From DAHUXD01 sp963736455 (GTDB lineage: Bacteria > Acidobacteriota > Thermoanaerobaculia > UBA5066 > Gp7-AA6), in assembly GCA_963736455.1 (NCBI GenBank), contig CAVTON010000001.1, positions 806,001 to 870,000 of the forward strand: a DNA stretch of 64,000 nucleotides. The letters are read 5' to 3'. Numbering within the stretch: position 1 is the stretch's first letter; each line of letters starts with the position of its first letter. Position numbers and translations under genes: made by a program. Of the stretch, positions 53,128-61,967 are shown piece by piece. The notes beneath the pieces were generated by a model that was not told the DNA's origin, searched no databases, and worked only from the letters and a program-made list of their open reading frames with translations.

Positions 53128-54110
53128 CACCAGCGCAGGAGGACGGAACCCCAGACGAGTCCCGCTCCGAACGCCGTCATCAGAACCATGTCGCCCGTCT
53201 TGAGGCGGCCCTCGCGCACGCACTCGTCGAGGGCGATCGGGATCGAGGCCGCCGACGTGTTTCCGAACCGATCGATGTTCTTGTAGACCTTGGCCGGATC
53301 GATCTTGAGCTTGTCGCTGACCGCGTCGATGATCCGCAGGTTCGCCTGGTGCGGGATGAAGAGATCCACCTGCTCGTGCGTGAAGCCCTGCTCGGACAGC
53401 AGCTCCTGGGTCACGTCCGCCATCGCCTTGACGGCGACCTTGAAGGTCTCGTTGCCCTTCATCTTGATGAACGGCAGGCGCTCCTCGATCGACTTCGGGT
53501 CGTTGGCGGGCCGGTCCGAGCCGCCGCCCGGCATGCAGATGAAGTCGTGGTAGTTGCCGTTGGCCTTCATCACGGTGCCGAGGATTCCATGGTCGCCGCG
53601 GGTCGCCTGGAGCAGCACCGCGCCCGCCCCGTCCCCGAAGAGCACGCAGGTATTGCGGTCGGTCCAGTCCACGTAGCGCGAGAGGATCTCGCCGCCGATG
53701 ACGAGAACGTTCTGCGCCTTCCCCGACTGGATCAGGCCGTCGGCGAGGTGGAGGGCGTAGAGGAACCCGACGCAGGCCGCCGACACGTCGGACGCCGCGG
53801 CCCGGACCGCGCCGAGGTTGCGCTGGACGAGGCAGGACGTCGCCGGAAACGGCATGTCGCCGGAGATCGTCCCGACGAGGATCATGTCCACCTCTTCGGC
53901 CCGCACGTGCGCCCGCTTCAGGGCCTGCTCGCCCGAGCGCGTGCAGAGGTCCGAGAAGTGCTCGCCCTCGCTGACGATGTGGCGCTCGCGGATCCCCGTC
54001 CGCGTCGTGATCCACTCGTCGGAGGTTTCGACGAGCTTCTCGAGGTCCGCGTTCGAGAGGATCTTCTTCGGCACCGCGGCGCCCGTGCCGAGAATCTTGG
54101 CGCGGATCAT
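53127..54110 (-). CDS. fabH: 3-oxoacyl-ACP synthase III
   Basis: A 327-aa initiating condensing enzyme (acetyl-CoA + malonyl-ACP). Catalytic C113 in SAACVGFLYAL, His in FIPHQANLRI and Asn in GNTSAASIP complete the triad. It follows plsX by 13 bp and overlaps fabD by one base. Start, length and order match the conserved plsX-fabH-fabD-fabG-acpP-fabF arrangement. Confidence 0.97.
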   Translation of the reverse strand: MIRAKILGTGAAVPKKILSNADLEKLVETSDEWITTRTGIRERHIVSEGEHFSDLCTRSGEQALKRAHVRAEEVDMILVGTISGDMPFPATSCLVQRNLGAVRAAASDVSAACVGFLYALHLADGLIQSGKAQNVLVIGGEILSRYVDWTDRNTCVLFGDGAGAVLLQATRGDHGILGTVMKANGNYHDFICMPGGGSDRPANDPKSIEERLPFIKMKGNETFKVAVKAMADVTQELLSEQGFTHEQVDLFIPHQANLRIIDAVSDKLKIDPAKVYKNIDRFGNTSAASIPIALDECVREGRLKTGDMVLMTAFGAGLVWGSVLLRW

Positions 54111-54123
54111 CGGTCGCCCGCGG

Positions 54124-55143
54124 CTAGGCCTTCGCCAGCCGCTCTTCGCGCGTATGGAGCTCGGCGATCTGCGCCTGGATCTTCTCGGCGAGATTGCGGC
54201 GCGAGAACTCGGAGGCGAAGCGGATGGCGTTTTTCACCGCCTTGGCCGACGAGCGGCCGTGGCAGATGATGACGCACCCCTTGATGCCGAGCAGCGGCGC
54301 CCCTCCGTACTCCGAGTAGTCCAGGCGCTGCTTGAACCGGCGGAACGCCGAGCGCGAGAGCAGAAAACCGACCGATGCCTGCAGCGTCCGCTTGATCTCC
54401 TCGCGCAGAAGGTTCTCGACCATCTCGGCGAGCGCCTCCGAGACCTTCAGAATCACGTTGCCCGTGAAACCGTCCGTGACGATGACGTCCACCGTGCCGT
54501 TGAACACGTCTCGCCCCTCGACGTTGCCGACGAAGTTGAGACCCGTCTCCTTCAGCGCCTTGAAGGCCTCCTTGGACCGGTCGTTGCCCTTGGAGTCTTC
54601 CTCCCCGATCGACATCAGGCCGATCGAGGGCTTCTTCTTGCCGAAGGCGAGCTCTGCGTAGATCGAGCCCATGACCGCAAACTCGCGGAAGTGCGGCGTC
54701 TTGGTGTCGGGATTGGCGCCGACGTCCAGCAGCAGGCAGTGGCCCGTCAGGTTCGGAAGCACGGTCGCGAGCGCCGGCCGGTCGACGCCCTCGATCATCC
54801 CCACGACCATCTTGGCCGAGACCATCGCGGCGCCCGTGTGCCCGGCGGACACGAGGCCTTCGGCCCGGCCGTCCCGCACGCAGTTGGCGGCGATCCGGAT
54901 CGAGGAATTTCGCTTCTTCCGGATGGCCGCGGTGGCCGGCTCGTCCATCGTGACGACGTCCGGCGCCTCCACGATCTCGATGTCGGAGCCCGTGTGGCCC
55001 GTTTCCCTCAGGAGCGGCTCGAGCTCCGCCGTGCGTCCGACCAGCAGGCTCGAGATCCCGAACTCGCGGGCCGCGGCGACCGCGCCGTCCACGTTCACGT
55101 GCGGCGCGTGGTCGCCCCCCATGGCGTCGACCGCGATCCGCAC
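54124..55143 (-). CDS. plsX: Phosphate acyltransferase PlsX
   Basis: A 339-aa soluble enzyme making acyl-phosphate from acyl-ACP for phospholipid synthesis. Signatures: IAVDAMGGDHAPHVNVDGA at the N-terminus, LVSAGHTGAAM near residue 97, and IVTDGFTGNVILK near 225. It lies between rpmF and fabH, as in many bacteria. The 154-bp gap upstream carries a palindromic repeat. Confidence 0.96.
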   Translation of the reverse strand: MRIAVDAMGGDHAPHVNVDGAVAAAREFGISSLLVGRTAELEPLLRETGHTGSDIEIVEAPDVVTMDEPATAAIRKKRNSSIRIAANCVRDGRAEGLVSAGHTGAAMVSAKMVVGMIEGVDRPALATVLPNLTGHCLLLDVGANPDTKTPHFREFAVMGSIYAELAFGKKKPSIGLMSIGEEDSKGNDRSKEAFKALKETGLNFVGNVEGRDVFNGTVDVIVTDGFTGNVILKVSEALAEMVENLLREEIKRTLQASVGFLLSRSAFRRFKQRLDYSEYGGAPLLGIKGCVIICHGRSSAKAVKNAIRFASEFSRRNLAEKIQAQIAELHTREERLAKA

Positions 55144-55233
55144 GTCAGGCCTTTTCCACCGAGAGAGTCACGGGTTCCGGGATTATAGCGGCCCCCGGAT
55201 CGGACAGCCCCCGAACGCGAATCGAGGGAGAGA

Positions 55234-55303
55234 ATCCATCGGAGACGTCCCCTCTCTCGTTCGTTGGCCCGCGAGGCGGGCCGCTCAGAGTCCGAGCCTA
55301 CGT
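55234..55303. repeat. Dispersed palindromic element, copy B
   Basis: Matches copy A at 7390-7460: ATCCATCG...ACGTCCCCTCTCTC, then a GGCCCGC/GCGGGCC hairpin (55266-55282), then GAGTCCGAG and ACGT. It ends at the rpmF stop on the minus strand. The surrounding gap (55144-55297) holds nothing else recognisable. Confidence 0.7.
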
Positions 55304-55471
55304 ATTGATCGCCTGCTTGCCCTTGTAATAGCCGCAGCGCGCGCAGACACGGTGAGGCTGCTTGGGCTCGTGGCAATTCGGGCACTCCGAGAGCGCCGGG
55401 GGCGTGAGCGCGTCGTGCGCGCGACGCTTGTCGCGGCGGGCCTTGCTGTGGCGGCGTTTGGGGTTCGGCAT
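55298..55471 (-). CDS. rpmF: 50S ribosomal protein L32
   Basis: A 57-aa basic protein, MPNPKRRHSKARRDKRR at the N-terminus and a zinc-type four-cysteine set (C30, C33, C43, C46) in CPNCHEPK and CARCGYYKG. It lies between yceD and plsX, its standard place. The gene is short and easily missed. Confidence 0.97.
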   Translation of the reverse strand: MPNPKRRHSKARRDKRRAHDALTPPALSECPNCHEPKQPHRVCARCGYYKGKQAINT

Positions 55472-55478
55472 CGTGCTC

Positions 55479-56006
55479 CTACACTTTCTCCTTGAGGCCG
55501 CGCAGGGCCTCCCATCGGGGATCGACGGACTCGTGCGCGCAGGCGCACGGTCCCTGGTTCAGGTCCTTGCCGCACTCCGCGCAGAGACCCTTGCAGTCCG
55601 GCCGGCAGAGCGGCTTCATGGGGAGGGCCACGTGCACCCTCTCCTGCGCGATCGGGGCGAGCTCGATCAACGGCTCCTCGTAGAAGAGCGCGTCGAGGTC
55701 GTCCCGGGCGAGCTCGACCTCGTCGCCGGACGCGGGGCGCCGGGGGTACAGGACGAGCGAGAAGGTCTCGTCTTCCCGAAACGGGTAGGCGGCGAGGCAG
55801 CGGCTGCACTCGAGCTCGCCCGAATAGACGAGCCGGGCCGACAGCACGTAGCCTCCGTCGATGCGCGAAACCTCGCCCGAGATCTCGAGCGGCGAGATCG
55901 CCAGGAGCGGCTCCCGGTCGAAGACCGCGGCCCCGATCGTGACGGGGGCGGCGAAGACCAGGGGCTCGTCCTGGATCGCATCGAGGGAAATCGTGTCCGG
56001 CTTCAT
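55479..56006 (-). CDS. DUF177 domain protein (YceD)
   Basis: A 175-aa YceD/DUF177 protein, an uncharacterised family almost always before rpmF and implicated in 23S rRNA metabolism. It has CxxC-type cysteines: ECSRCLAAYPF near 69 and the C-terminal CRPDCKGLCAECGKDLN. It is the first gene of the long minus-strand operon; a promoter with good hexamers lies 13-41 bp upstream. Confidence 0.9.
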   Translation of the reverse strand: MKPDTISLDAIQDEPLVFAAPVTIGAAVFDREPLLAISPLEISGEVSRIDGGYVLSARLVYSGELECSRCLAAYPFREDETFSLVLYPRRPASGDEVELARDDLDALFYEEPLIELAPIAQERVHVALPMKPLCRPDCKGLCAECGKDLNQGPCACAHESVDPRWEALRGLKEKV

Positions 56007-56019
56007 GATCGAACCGCGC

Positions 56020-56047
56020 ATTCTACCGCCCGCGCGGCGCCAGTCAA
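56020..56047 (-). promoter_or_regulatory. Sigma-70-type promoter for the yceD-rpmF-plsX-fab-etf operon
   Basis: TTGACT (56042-56047), 16-bp spacer, TAGAAT (56020-56025), minus strand, 13 bp before the yceD ATG. The best -35/-10 match in the window. It would drive a transcript of about 12 kb. Confidence 0.65.
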
Positions 56048-56069
56048 TAATGCGGGCTAGACTGCCGCC

Positions 56070-57189
56070 GTGAAGATCGCCGTCGACAGCCGGGCCCTCC
56101 TGGCGGAGAGGACCGGCATCGGCACGTACACCTGGGCGATCGCCCGGGGGCTCGCCGCGCGCAACGGCGCCGAAATCGGCCTCTTCGCCCCGCGCGCCTT
56201 CCCGACGTCGCCGGCCCTCGACGCCTCCTTCAGCCTCCACGCCGACCGGCGATCCCTCGGGATCCTCTGGGTGCAAACGACGCTGCCCTCCCGGCTCGAG
56301 GCCTGGGGGGCCGACGTCCTTCTGGCCGCGCTGACGATCGGCCCGGGCCGCGGGACGACGCCGTTCGCTTCGGTCGTGCACGACCTGACCCCCGTCACGC
56401 ACCCGGAGTGGCACGCGTGGCGCACGCTCGTCGGATTCGCACCCCTCTGGGACCGCACGGTCGAAAGGGCCTCGCGATTTCTCTGCGTCTCGGAGACGAC
56501 GGCCCGCGACCTCGTCGCGCGCTATCCGGACACCGCCTCGCGCGTGCGCATCGCCCGCAACGGGGTCGACGGCCGGTTCTTCGCGCCGGCCGACGATCCG
56601 GCCGCTCGAGACGAGACGCGCCGGCGGTACGCCGCGGGGCGCCCCTTCCTCCTCTATCTCGGCACGCTCGAACCGCGCAAGAACGTCGAGACGCTCGTCG
56701 CCGCCTGCGAACGGCTCTGGTCCCGGGATCCCGGGAGGCCCGACCTCGTCCTCGCGGGGGGACGGGGGTGGAAGAGCGAGAGCCTGCGCGAGCGCATCGA
56801 AGGCTCGCGCTTCCGCGGGCGGATCCACCTCGCCGGATATGCGCCGCGCGAGGCCGCGCGCGATCTCTACCGAGCCGCGGAGGTCTTCGTCTACCCGTCG
56901 CTCGAGGAGGGCTTCGGCCTGCCGCTGCTCGAGGCCATGGCCTGCGGGACGCCGTCGGTGTCCTCGGACGCCGCCGCGCTGGTCGAGGTAGGAGGCGAGG
57001 CGGCGCTCCGGGCGCCCGCGCGCGACGACGAGGCTCTCGCCCGCGAGATCGAACGCGCGCTCGAGGACGATTCCGTCCGCCGGCGCCTTCGCGGCGCCGG
57101 ACCGGCGCGCGCGGCGACGTTTCGGCTGGGAGGACGCCGCGCGCGCCACCGCCGAGGCGCTCGCGGAAGCGGCGGAGACACGCCCGTGA
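56070..57189 (+). CDS. Glycosyltransferase family 4/1 protein, probable frameshift near the 3' end
   Basis: A GT-B glycosyltransferase (about 370 aa expected). GTG at 56070 leads IAVDSRALLAERTGIGTYTW; the nucleotide-sugar site motif is VYPSLEEGFGLPLLEAMACG. Near 57121-57126 the reading frame becomes GC-rich nonsense (RLGGRRARHRRG). Removing one G gives FRWEDAARATAEALAEA, the expected C-terminal helix, and a stop TGA at 57187-57189 overlapping the GTG of the next gene. As given, the gene reads straight into the second transferase. Likely a single-base insertion or sequencing/assembly error; a true fusion is less likely. Confidence 0.82.
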
Positions 57190-58349
57190 GCGCCCCCGCT
57201 CGGACGCCCCGCATCGGCATCGACGCGCGCAAGGCCGCCGACTTCGGCATCGGCTCCTACATCCGCAACCTCATCGAGGCGATCTCGCGACGGCCCGAGG
57301 CCGGCCGCTATCTCTTTCGCGTCTACGTCCCGGCCGCCGAGCGCGGCGCCCTGCCGGCCCTGCCTCCCCGATTCGAGATCGTCGAGGAGGACTCGCCGGG
57401 ATACTCCATCGCCGAGCTGACGCGTTTCGCCTGGCGCCTCCGGCGCGACCGCCTCGACCTCTTCCACGCCACGCACTACGTGATTCCGCCGCTCGCCCGG
57501 GCGCGCGCCGTCGTCACGATCCACGACATCATTCACGTGCTGTATCCGCAGTTCCTGCCGAGCCGCGCCGCGTTGCTCTACGCCCGCCTGATGATCCGGC
57601 GCGCGCTGCGCCGCGCCGACCGCATCATCACGGTCTCGTACAACAGCAAGCGCGACCTCGTGGACTACTTCGGCATCGCGCCTTCCCGCGTCGACGTCAT
57701 CTACAACGGCGTCGCCGGGATCTTCCGAGCGGACGTGTCGAGAGCCGAGCGGGACCGCGTGGCCGAAAAGTACGGTTTGCCGAGGCCGTATCTGCTCTTT
57801 CTCGGCGGCGAGAAGCCTCACAAGAACGTCCGCAACGTCCTCCGCGCTTTTGCCGAGGCGCGGCGTGGGAAGGCCCTGCCGCATTCTCTGGTGCTCGCCG
57901 GCCCGATGCCGACCAACCGGAGCCGCGTCGAGGCGCTCATCGCCGCCCTCGATCTCGAGCCCGCGGTACGGCGGCCCGGCGTCGTCCCGGAAGAAGACCT
58001 TCCGGGGCTCTTCGCCGGAGCCGACGCGTTTCTCTATCCGACCCTCTACGAGGGATTCGGCCTGCCGGTCGCGGAGGCGATGGCCTGCGGCGTACCGGTG
58101 CTGACGTCGTCGACCTCCGCCCTCCAGGAGATCGCGGGCGGCTATGCCTACCTCGTGGACCCCATGGACGTGGACGCGATCGCCCGCGGCATCGCGGACC
58201 TCGCGACCGATCCGTCGCGCCGGGCCGAGTTCGCGGAGCTCGGCCGCCGGCGCGCCGCGGATTTTTCCTGGGATCACGCCGCCGAGCAGACCCTGCGCGT
58301 GTACGCGGAAGCTCTGGCCGGAAGGAGGGCGGAGGCGAGCGGCGGATGA
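57186..58349 (+). CDS. Glycosyltransferase family 4 protein
   Basis: A 387-aa GT-B transferase for envelope polysaccharide. The GTG at 57186 starts the sequence VSAPARTPRIGIDARKAADF; a Rossmann domain follows, with the acceptor-side helix IHDIIHVLYPQFLPSR and the donor site YPTLYEGFGLPVAEAMACG. The start overlaps the corrected stop of the preceding gene (GTGA), and the stop overlaps the next ATG (ATGA), so a tightly coupled operon is indicated. Confidence 0.87.
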   Translation: MSAPARTPRIGIDARKAADFGIGSYIRNLIEAISRRPEAGRYLFRVYVPAAERGALPALPPRFEIVEEDSPGYSIAELTRFAWRLRRDRLDLFHATHYVIPPLARARAVVTIHDIIHVLYPQFLPSRAALLYARLMIRRALRRADRIITVSYNSKRDLVDYFGIAPSRVDVIYNGVAGIFRADVSRAERDRVAEKYGLPRPYLLFLGGEKPHKNVRNVLRAFAEARRGKALPHSLVLAGPMPTNRSRVEALIAALDLEPAVRRPGVVPEEDLPGLFAGADAFLYPTLYEGFGLPVAEAMACGVPVLTSSTSALQEIAGGYAYLVDPMDVDAIARGIADLATDPSRRAEFAELGRRRAADFSWDHAAEQTLRVYAEALAGRRAEASGG

Positions 58350-59443
58350 GGACCGCCGTCGTTCACGACTGGTTGAACGGCATGCGCGGCGGAGAGAAGG
58401 TGCTCGAAGCCATCCTCCCGCTCGTGCCGGACCCGACGATCTTCACGCTGTTCCACGCGCCCGGTTCCGTGTCGCCGGAGATCGAGCGCCGCCCGATCCG
58501 GACCTCCTTCCTGAATCGCCTCCCCGGGGCCCGCCGTCACTACCGGAACTACCTCCCGCTCTTCGCCGCGGCGGTCGAGCGGTTCGACCTTTCGGGCTTC
58601 GACCTCGTCGTCTCGTCGTCCCATTGCGTCGCCAAGGGCGCCAGGGCCCCGGCCGGCGTGCCGCACCTCTGCTACTGCCACACACCCGTTCGGTACGCCT
58701 ACGAGCAGTTCGGCGCGTACTTCCCTCCCGGACGCACGCGCCTGCGCGGCCTCAAGGCCGCCGCGATCGCGCGGCTGAGGGCCTGGGACCAGGCGACCGC
58801 GTGGCGCCCGACCCGCTACCTGGCGAATTCGTCGGCCGTGGCCGAAAGAATCGCCCGGCACTACGGGCGGCCGGCCGCCGTCTGCCATCCGCCGGTGGAC
58901 GTCGACTTCTTCCGGCCGGCCGGGGCTCCCTCCCCGCGCGGCGACTTCCTGCTTTCGGTGGGAGCGCTCGTGCCGTACAAGCGGCACGACCTGGCGATCG
59001 AAACCGCGAGGCGTCTCGGGCGCCGGCTCGTGCTCGTCGGGCGAGGACCGGAGCAGGCCCGGCTCGCCGCCCTCGCGGCGGAAACCGCATCGGCCGTGGA
59101 GATCCGGTCCGGCCTCGCCGCGGAAGAGCTCCGCGAGCTCTATCGCGCCTGCTCCGCGTACCTGCAGCCCGGCGAGGAAGACTTCGGGATTTCCGCCGTC
59201 GAGGCCCTGGCCTGCGGAGCGCCGGTCGCCGCCCTGGGGCGCGGGGGGATCCGCGACATCGTCCGGGACGGCGCAAACGGGGCCCTGAGCGAGTCGGACC
59301 GGCCGGACGCCCTTGCCGAAGCGGTGCGGCGCGCCGAGGGAGCCCGGTTCGACTACACTCGCCTCAGAGCCTCGGCGATGCCCTTCCGGCCGGAGCGGTT
59401 CGCCGCGGAGTTTCGCGGCGCCATCGGAGAGCTTTCGAGTTGA
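58346..59443 (+). CDS. Glycosyltransferase family 4 protein
   Basis: A 365-aa GT-B transferase. It begins MRTAVVHDWLNGMRGGEKVL, with HTPVRYAYEQFGAYF near residue 112 and the donor motif QPGEEDFGISAVEALACG. The start is ATG at 58346, overlapping the preceding stop. It belongs to the polysaccharide operon, and its own stop overlaps the TTG start of the sugar-phosphate transferase. Confidence 0.87.
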   Translation: MRTAVVHDWLNGMRGGEKVLEAILPLVPDPTIFTLFHAPGSVSPEIERRPIRTSFLNRLPGARRHYRNYLPLFAAAVERFDLSGFDLVVSSSHCVAKGARAPAGVPHLCYCHTPVRYAYEQFGAYFPPGRTRLRGLKAAAIARLRAWDQATAWRPTRYLANSSAVAERIARHYGRPAAVCHPPVDVDFFRPAGAPSPRGDFLLSVGALVPYKRHDLAIETARRLGRRLVLVGRGPEQARLAALAAETASAVEIRSGLAAEELRELYRACSAYLQPGEEDFGISAVEALACGAPVAALGRGGIRDIVRDGANGALSESDRPDALAEAVRRAEGARFDYTRLRASAMPFRPERFAAEFRGAIGELSS

Positions 59444-60843
59444 TTCGGAAATCGACCCGGCGCATCGCGGCCCTGATGCTCGTCTCCGACGTGGCGGCGA
59501 CGCTCGCCGCCCTGGCCTCGGCCTACTTCCTGCGCTTCCGGGCCGAGATCATCCCGGTGACGCGCGGGATTCCCGACGTCGCGCTCTACGACCGGCTCTT
59601 TCCCCTGATGGCCGTGCTCTGGCCGGCGGTCTACTACTTCTACGGCCTCTACCAGGTCCGCCGCCACCGCTCCCGCGTGGAGGAGGGTCTGGCGGTCCTC
59701 GGGGCGACGGGACTCGCGACCCTGCTCCTGGCCGGCCTCGCGACCTTTTACCGGGGCTTCTCGTACTCCCGCGCCGTATTCCTGATGTTCTTTTGCCTCG
59801 ACGTCGTCTTCGTGTTCGCGGGCCGCACCGCCATCCGCCGCTACCTCGAGGAGGCCTGGCGCCACGGGGTCGGCGTGCGGCACGTCCTCGTCGTCGGGGC
59901 GGGACGGCTCGGACGCGCGGTCGTCGAAAAGCTGCACGAGCACCCCGAAGCGGGGCTGCGCGCGATCGGGTTCGTGGACGACGCCCCCGAGAAGCTCGGG
60001 ACGGAGTACCTCGGAGCGCCCGTCCTCGGCACGACCGCCGAAGCCGCGCGGATCGTGGACGAGCGCGGCGCCGATACCGTCTTTCTGGCCCTGCCCCTCG
60101 ACGCGCACCGGACGATGCTCGCCGTCCTGCAGGAGGTCGGCCGCACGATCGCCGACGTGCGGGTCGTGCCCGACCTGCTGCAATACATCACGTTCCGGGC
60201 GGGCGTCGAAGACATGGACGGGCTGCCCGTCGTGCATCTGACCCAGGTGCCGCTCACCGGCTGGATGAGCCTGGTCAAGCGCGCGCTCGACGTCGGGCTG
60301 TCGGGGACCGCGCTCGTCGTTCTCTCCCCCGTGTATGCCGCCATTGCGCTCGCGATCCGCGCCTCCGACCGCGGGCCGATCCTCTATCGCCAGCGGCGCA
60401 TGGGCCTCGACGGGCGGTCGTTCGACATTCTCAAGTTTCGCTCCATGGTCGTCGACGCCGAGGGACGGTCGGGACCGACCTGGACGAGCCCGGACGACGA
60501 ACGCCGCACTCGCGTCGGCATCTTTCTCCGCCGCTGGAGCCTCGATGAGCTGCCCCAGCTCGTCAACGTGCTGCGCGGCGAGATGTCGCTGGTCGGGCCG
60601 CGGCCGGAGCGTCCCGAGTTCGTGCGCGAATTCAAGGAGAAGTTTCCGCAATACATGCTCCGCCACCGCGTGCGCGCCGGAATCACGGGATGGGCTCAGG
60701 TGCACGGCTGGAGGGGCAACACCAGCCTCTCGAAGCGGATCGAGTACGACCTGTACTACATCGAGAACTGGTCGCTCGCGCTCGACTTCCGAATCCTGTG
60801 GATGACGTTGCGCCATGGGCTTCGGCACCGCAACGCCTACTGA
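59440..60843 (+). CDS. Polyprenyl-phosphate sugar-1-phosphate transferase (WcaJ-like)
   Basis: A 467-aa membrane enzyme with four N-terminal helices, a central Rossmann CoA-binding-like domain (VVGAGRLGRAVVEKL), a fifth helix near residue 285, and the catalytic C-terminal Bac_transf domain (LKFRSMVVDAEG, WSLDELPQLVNVLRGEMSLV, RPERPEF). It adds the first sugar to undecaprenyl phosphate. The start is TTG at 59440 overlapping the previous stop (TTGA). It fits the role of initiating enzyme for the adjacent transferases. Confidence 0.9.
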   Translation: MIRKSTRRIAALMLVSDVAATLAALASAYFLRFRAEIIPVTRGIPDVALYDRLFPLMAVLWPAVYYFYGLYQVRRHRSRVEEGLAVLGATGLATLLLAGLATFYRGFSYSRAVFLMFFCLDVVFVFAGRTAIRRYLEEAWRHGVGVRHVLVVGAGRLGRAVVEKLHEHPEAGLRAIGFVDDAPEKLGTEYLGAPVLGTTAEAARIVDERGADTVFLALPLDAHRTMLAVLQEVGRTIADVRVVPDLLQYITFRAGVEDMDGLPVVHLTQVPLTGWMSLVKRALDVGLSGTALVVLSPVYAAIALAIRASDRGPILYRQRRMGLDGRSFDILKFRSMVVDAEGRSGPTWTSPDDERRTRVGIFLRRWSLDELPQLVNVLRGEMSLVGPRPERPEFVREFKEKFPQYMLRHRVRAGITGWAQVHGWRGNTSLSKRIEYDLYYIENWSLALDFRILWMTLRHGLRHRNAY

Positions 60844-60858
60844 GGCGCGCCGCTCGGC

Positions 60859-61959
60859 ATGATCGCCCGGGCCTCGGCCTACCTGCGCCGCCAGCCTCGA
60901 TGGCTCCTGACGGCGGCCGGCCTCGTCGCGATCGGCCTGCTCGAGGTCGTGGATTACCTCGCGCCTCCCGAGCTGTCCTTCCTGATTTTCTACGTGGCGC
61001 CCGTCTTCTTCCTGGTCTGGTTCGTGGGGCGCGGGGCGGGCCTGCTCGGCGCCGCCCTGAGCGGAGCCTTCTGGTCGTGGGAGGACATCCTCTCGGTTCA
61101 CGCGTACGCGTCGGCCTCGACCGCGGACTGGAACGTCGCGGTCCGGCTCGTCTTCATGGTGGCGTTCGTCTTCGTGCTCGCGGAATTGAAGAGCGCGCTC
61201 GAGCGCGAGCGGCTCGCCTCGCAGGAGCGGCTCGAGCGGGACCTGCGCATCGCGCAGGAGGTGCAGGCTCGCCTCTTTCCGCAGAAGGACCCCCGCTCGG
61301 CCGCGCTCGACTGCCACGGCGTCTGCCGGCCCGCCCGGGGCGTGGCCGGCGACTACTACGACTTTCTCGAGCTCGGCCGGGGCCACCTCGGCATCGCGGT
61401 CGGCGACGTCGCCGGCAAGGGCATCTCCGCCGCACTGCTGATGGCGAGCCTCCAGGGCGCGCTCCGCAGCCATGCGTCCCTCTCCGAGGAAGGCCCTGCT
61501 CAAGCCGCTCACGCCATCAACGCGCAGCTCCACGCGCGCACCGAGGCCCACCGCTTCGCCACGTTCTTCTGGGCGATGTTCGACGAAGCGTCGCGGCGCC
61601 TGACCTACGTCAACGCCGGACACAACGCGCCGATGCTGCTGCGGCGTCGAGGGGGACCGATCGAGCGTCTCCGGTCGGGCGGCCCCCCGCTCGGCGTCTT
61701 CGCCGACGCGAAGTACGCGCAGGGCGCGTCGGCCCTGGCGCCGGGCGACACGCTCCTGGTCTTCTCGGACGGCGTCACGGAAGCTCCGGGACCGGGCGGC
61801 GAGGAGTTCGGCGAGGCGCGGCTCGAGGCGGTCCTGCGCGATCGGGCGGCTTCGTCCGCCGCCGCGACCTGCGATGCGATCCTCGCGGCGGTCGCGGACT
61901 ACCAGGCCGGCGAGGCGCAGGAAGACGACATGACCATCGTGGCCGTCCGCGCCCTGTAG
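60859..61959 (+). CDS. Membrane PP2C-type phosphatase (RsbU/SpoIIE family)
   Basis: A 366-aa protein with about four N-terminal helices (residues 17-110), a short coiled coil (about 115-140, ELKSALERERLASQERLERD) and a SpoIIE/RsbU PP2C catalytic domain: GVAGDYYDFLEL, GDVAGKGISAAL, and QEDDMTIVAV at the end. Such phosphatases control partner-switching (anti-sigma antagonist) systems. Located 15 bp after the sugar transferase gene, in the same direction, so likely linked to capsule regulation. No STAS or anti-sigma partner is in the window. Confidence 0.88.
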   Translation: MIARASAYLRRQPRWLLTAAGLVAIGLLEVVDYLAPPELSFLIFYVAPVFFLVWFVGRGAGLLGAALSGAFWSWEDILSVHAYASASTADWNVAVRLVFMVAFVFVLAELKSALERERLASQERLERDLRIAQEVQARLFPQKDPRSAALDCHGVCRPARGVAGDYYDFLELGRGHLGIAVGDVAGKGISAALLMASLQGALRSHASLSEEGPAQAAHAINAQLHARTEAHRFATFFWAMFDEASRRLTYVNAGHNAPMLLRRRGGPIERLRSGGPPLGVFADAKYAQGASALAPGDTLLVFSDGVTEAPGPGGEEFGEARLEAVLRDRAASSAAATCDAILAAVADYQAGEAQEDDMTIVAVRAL

Positions 61960-61967
61960 GCGCCCGC

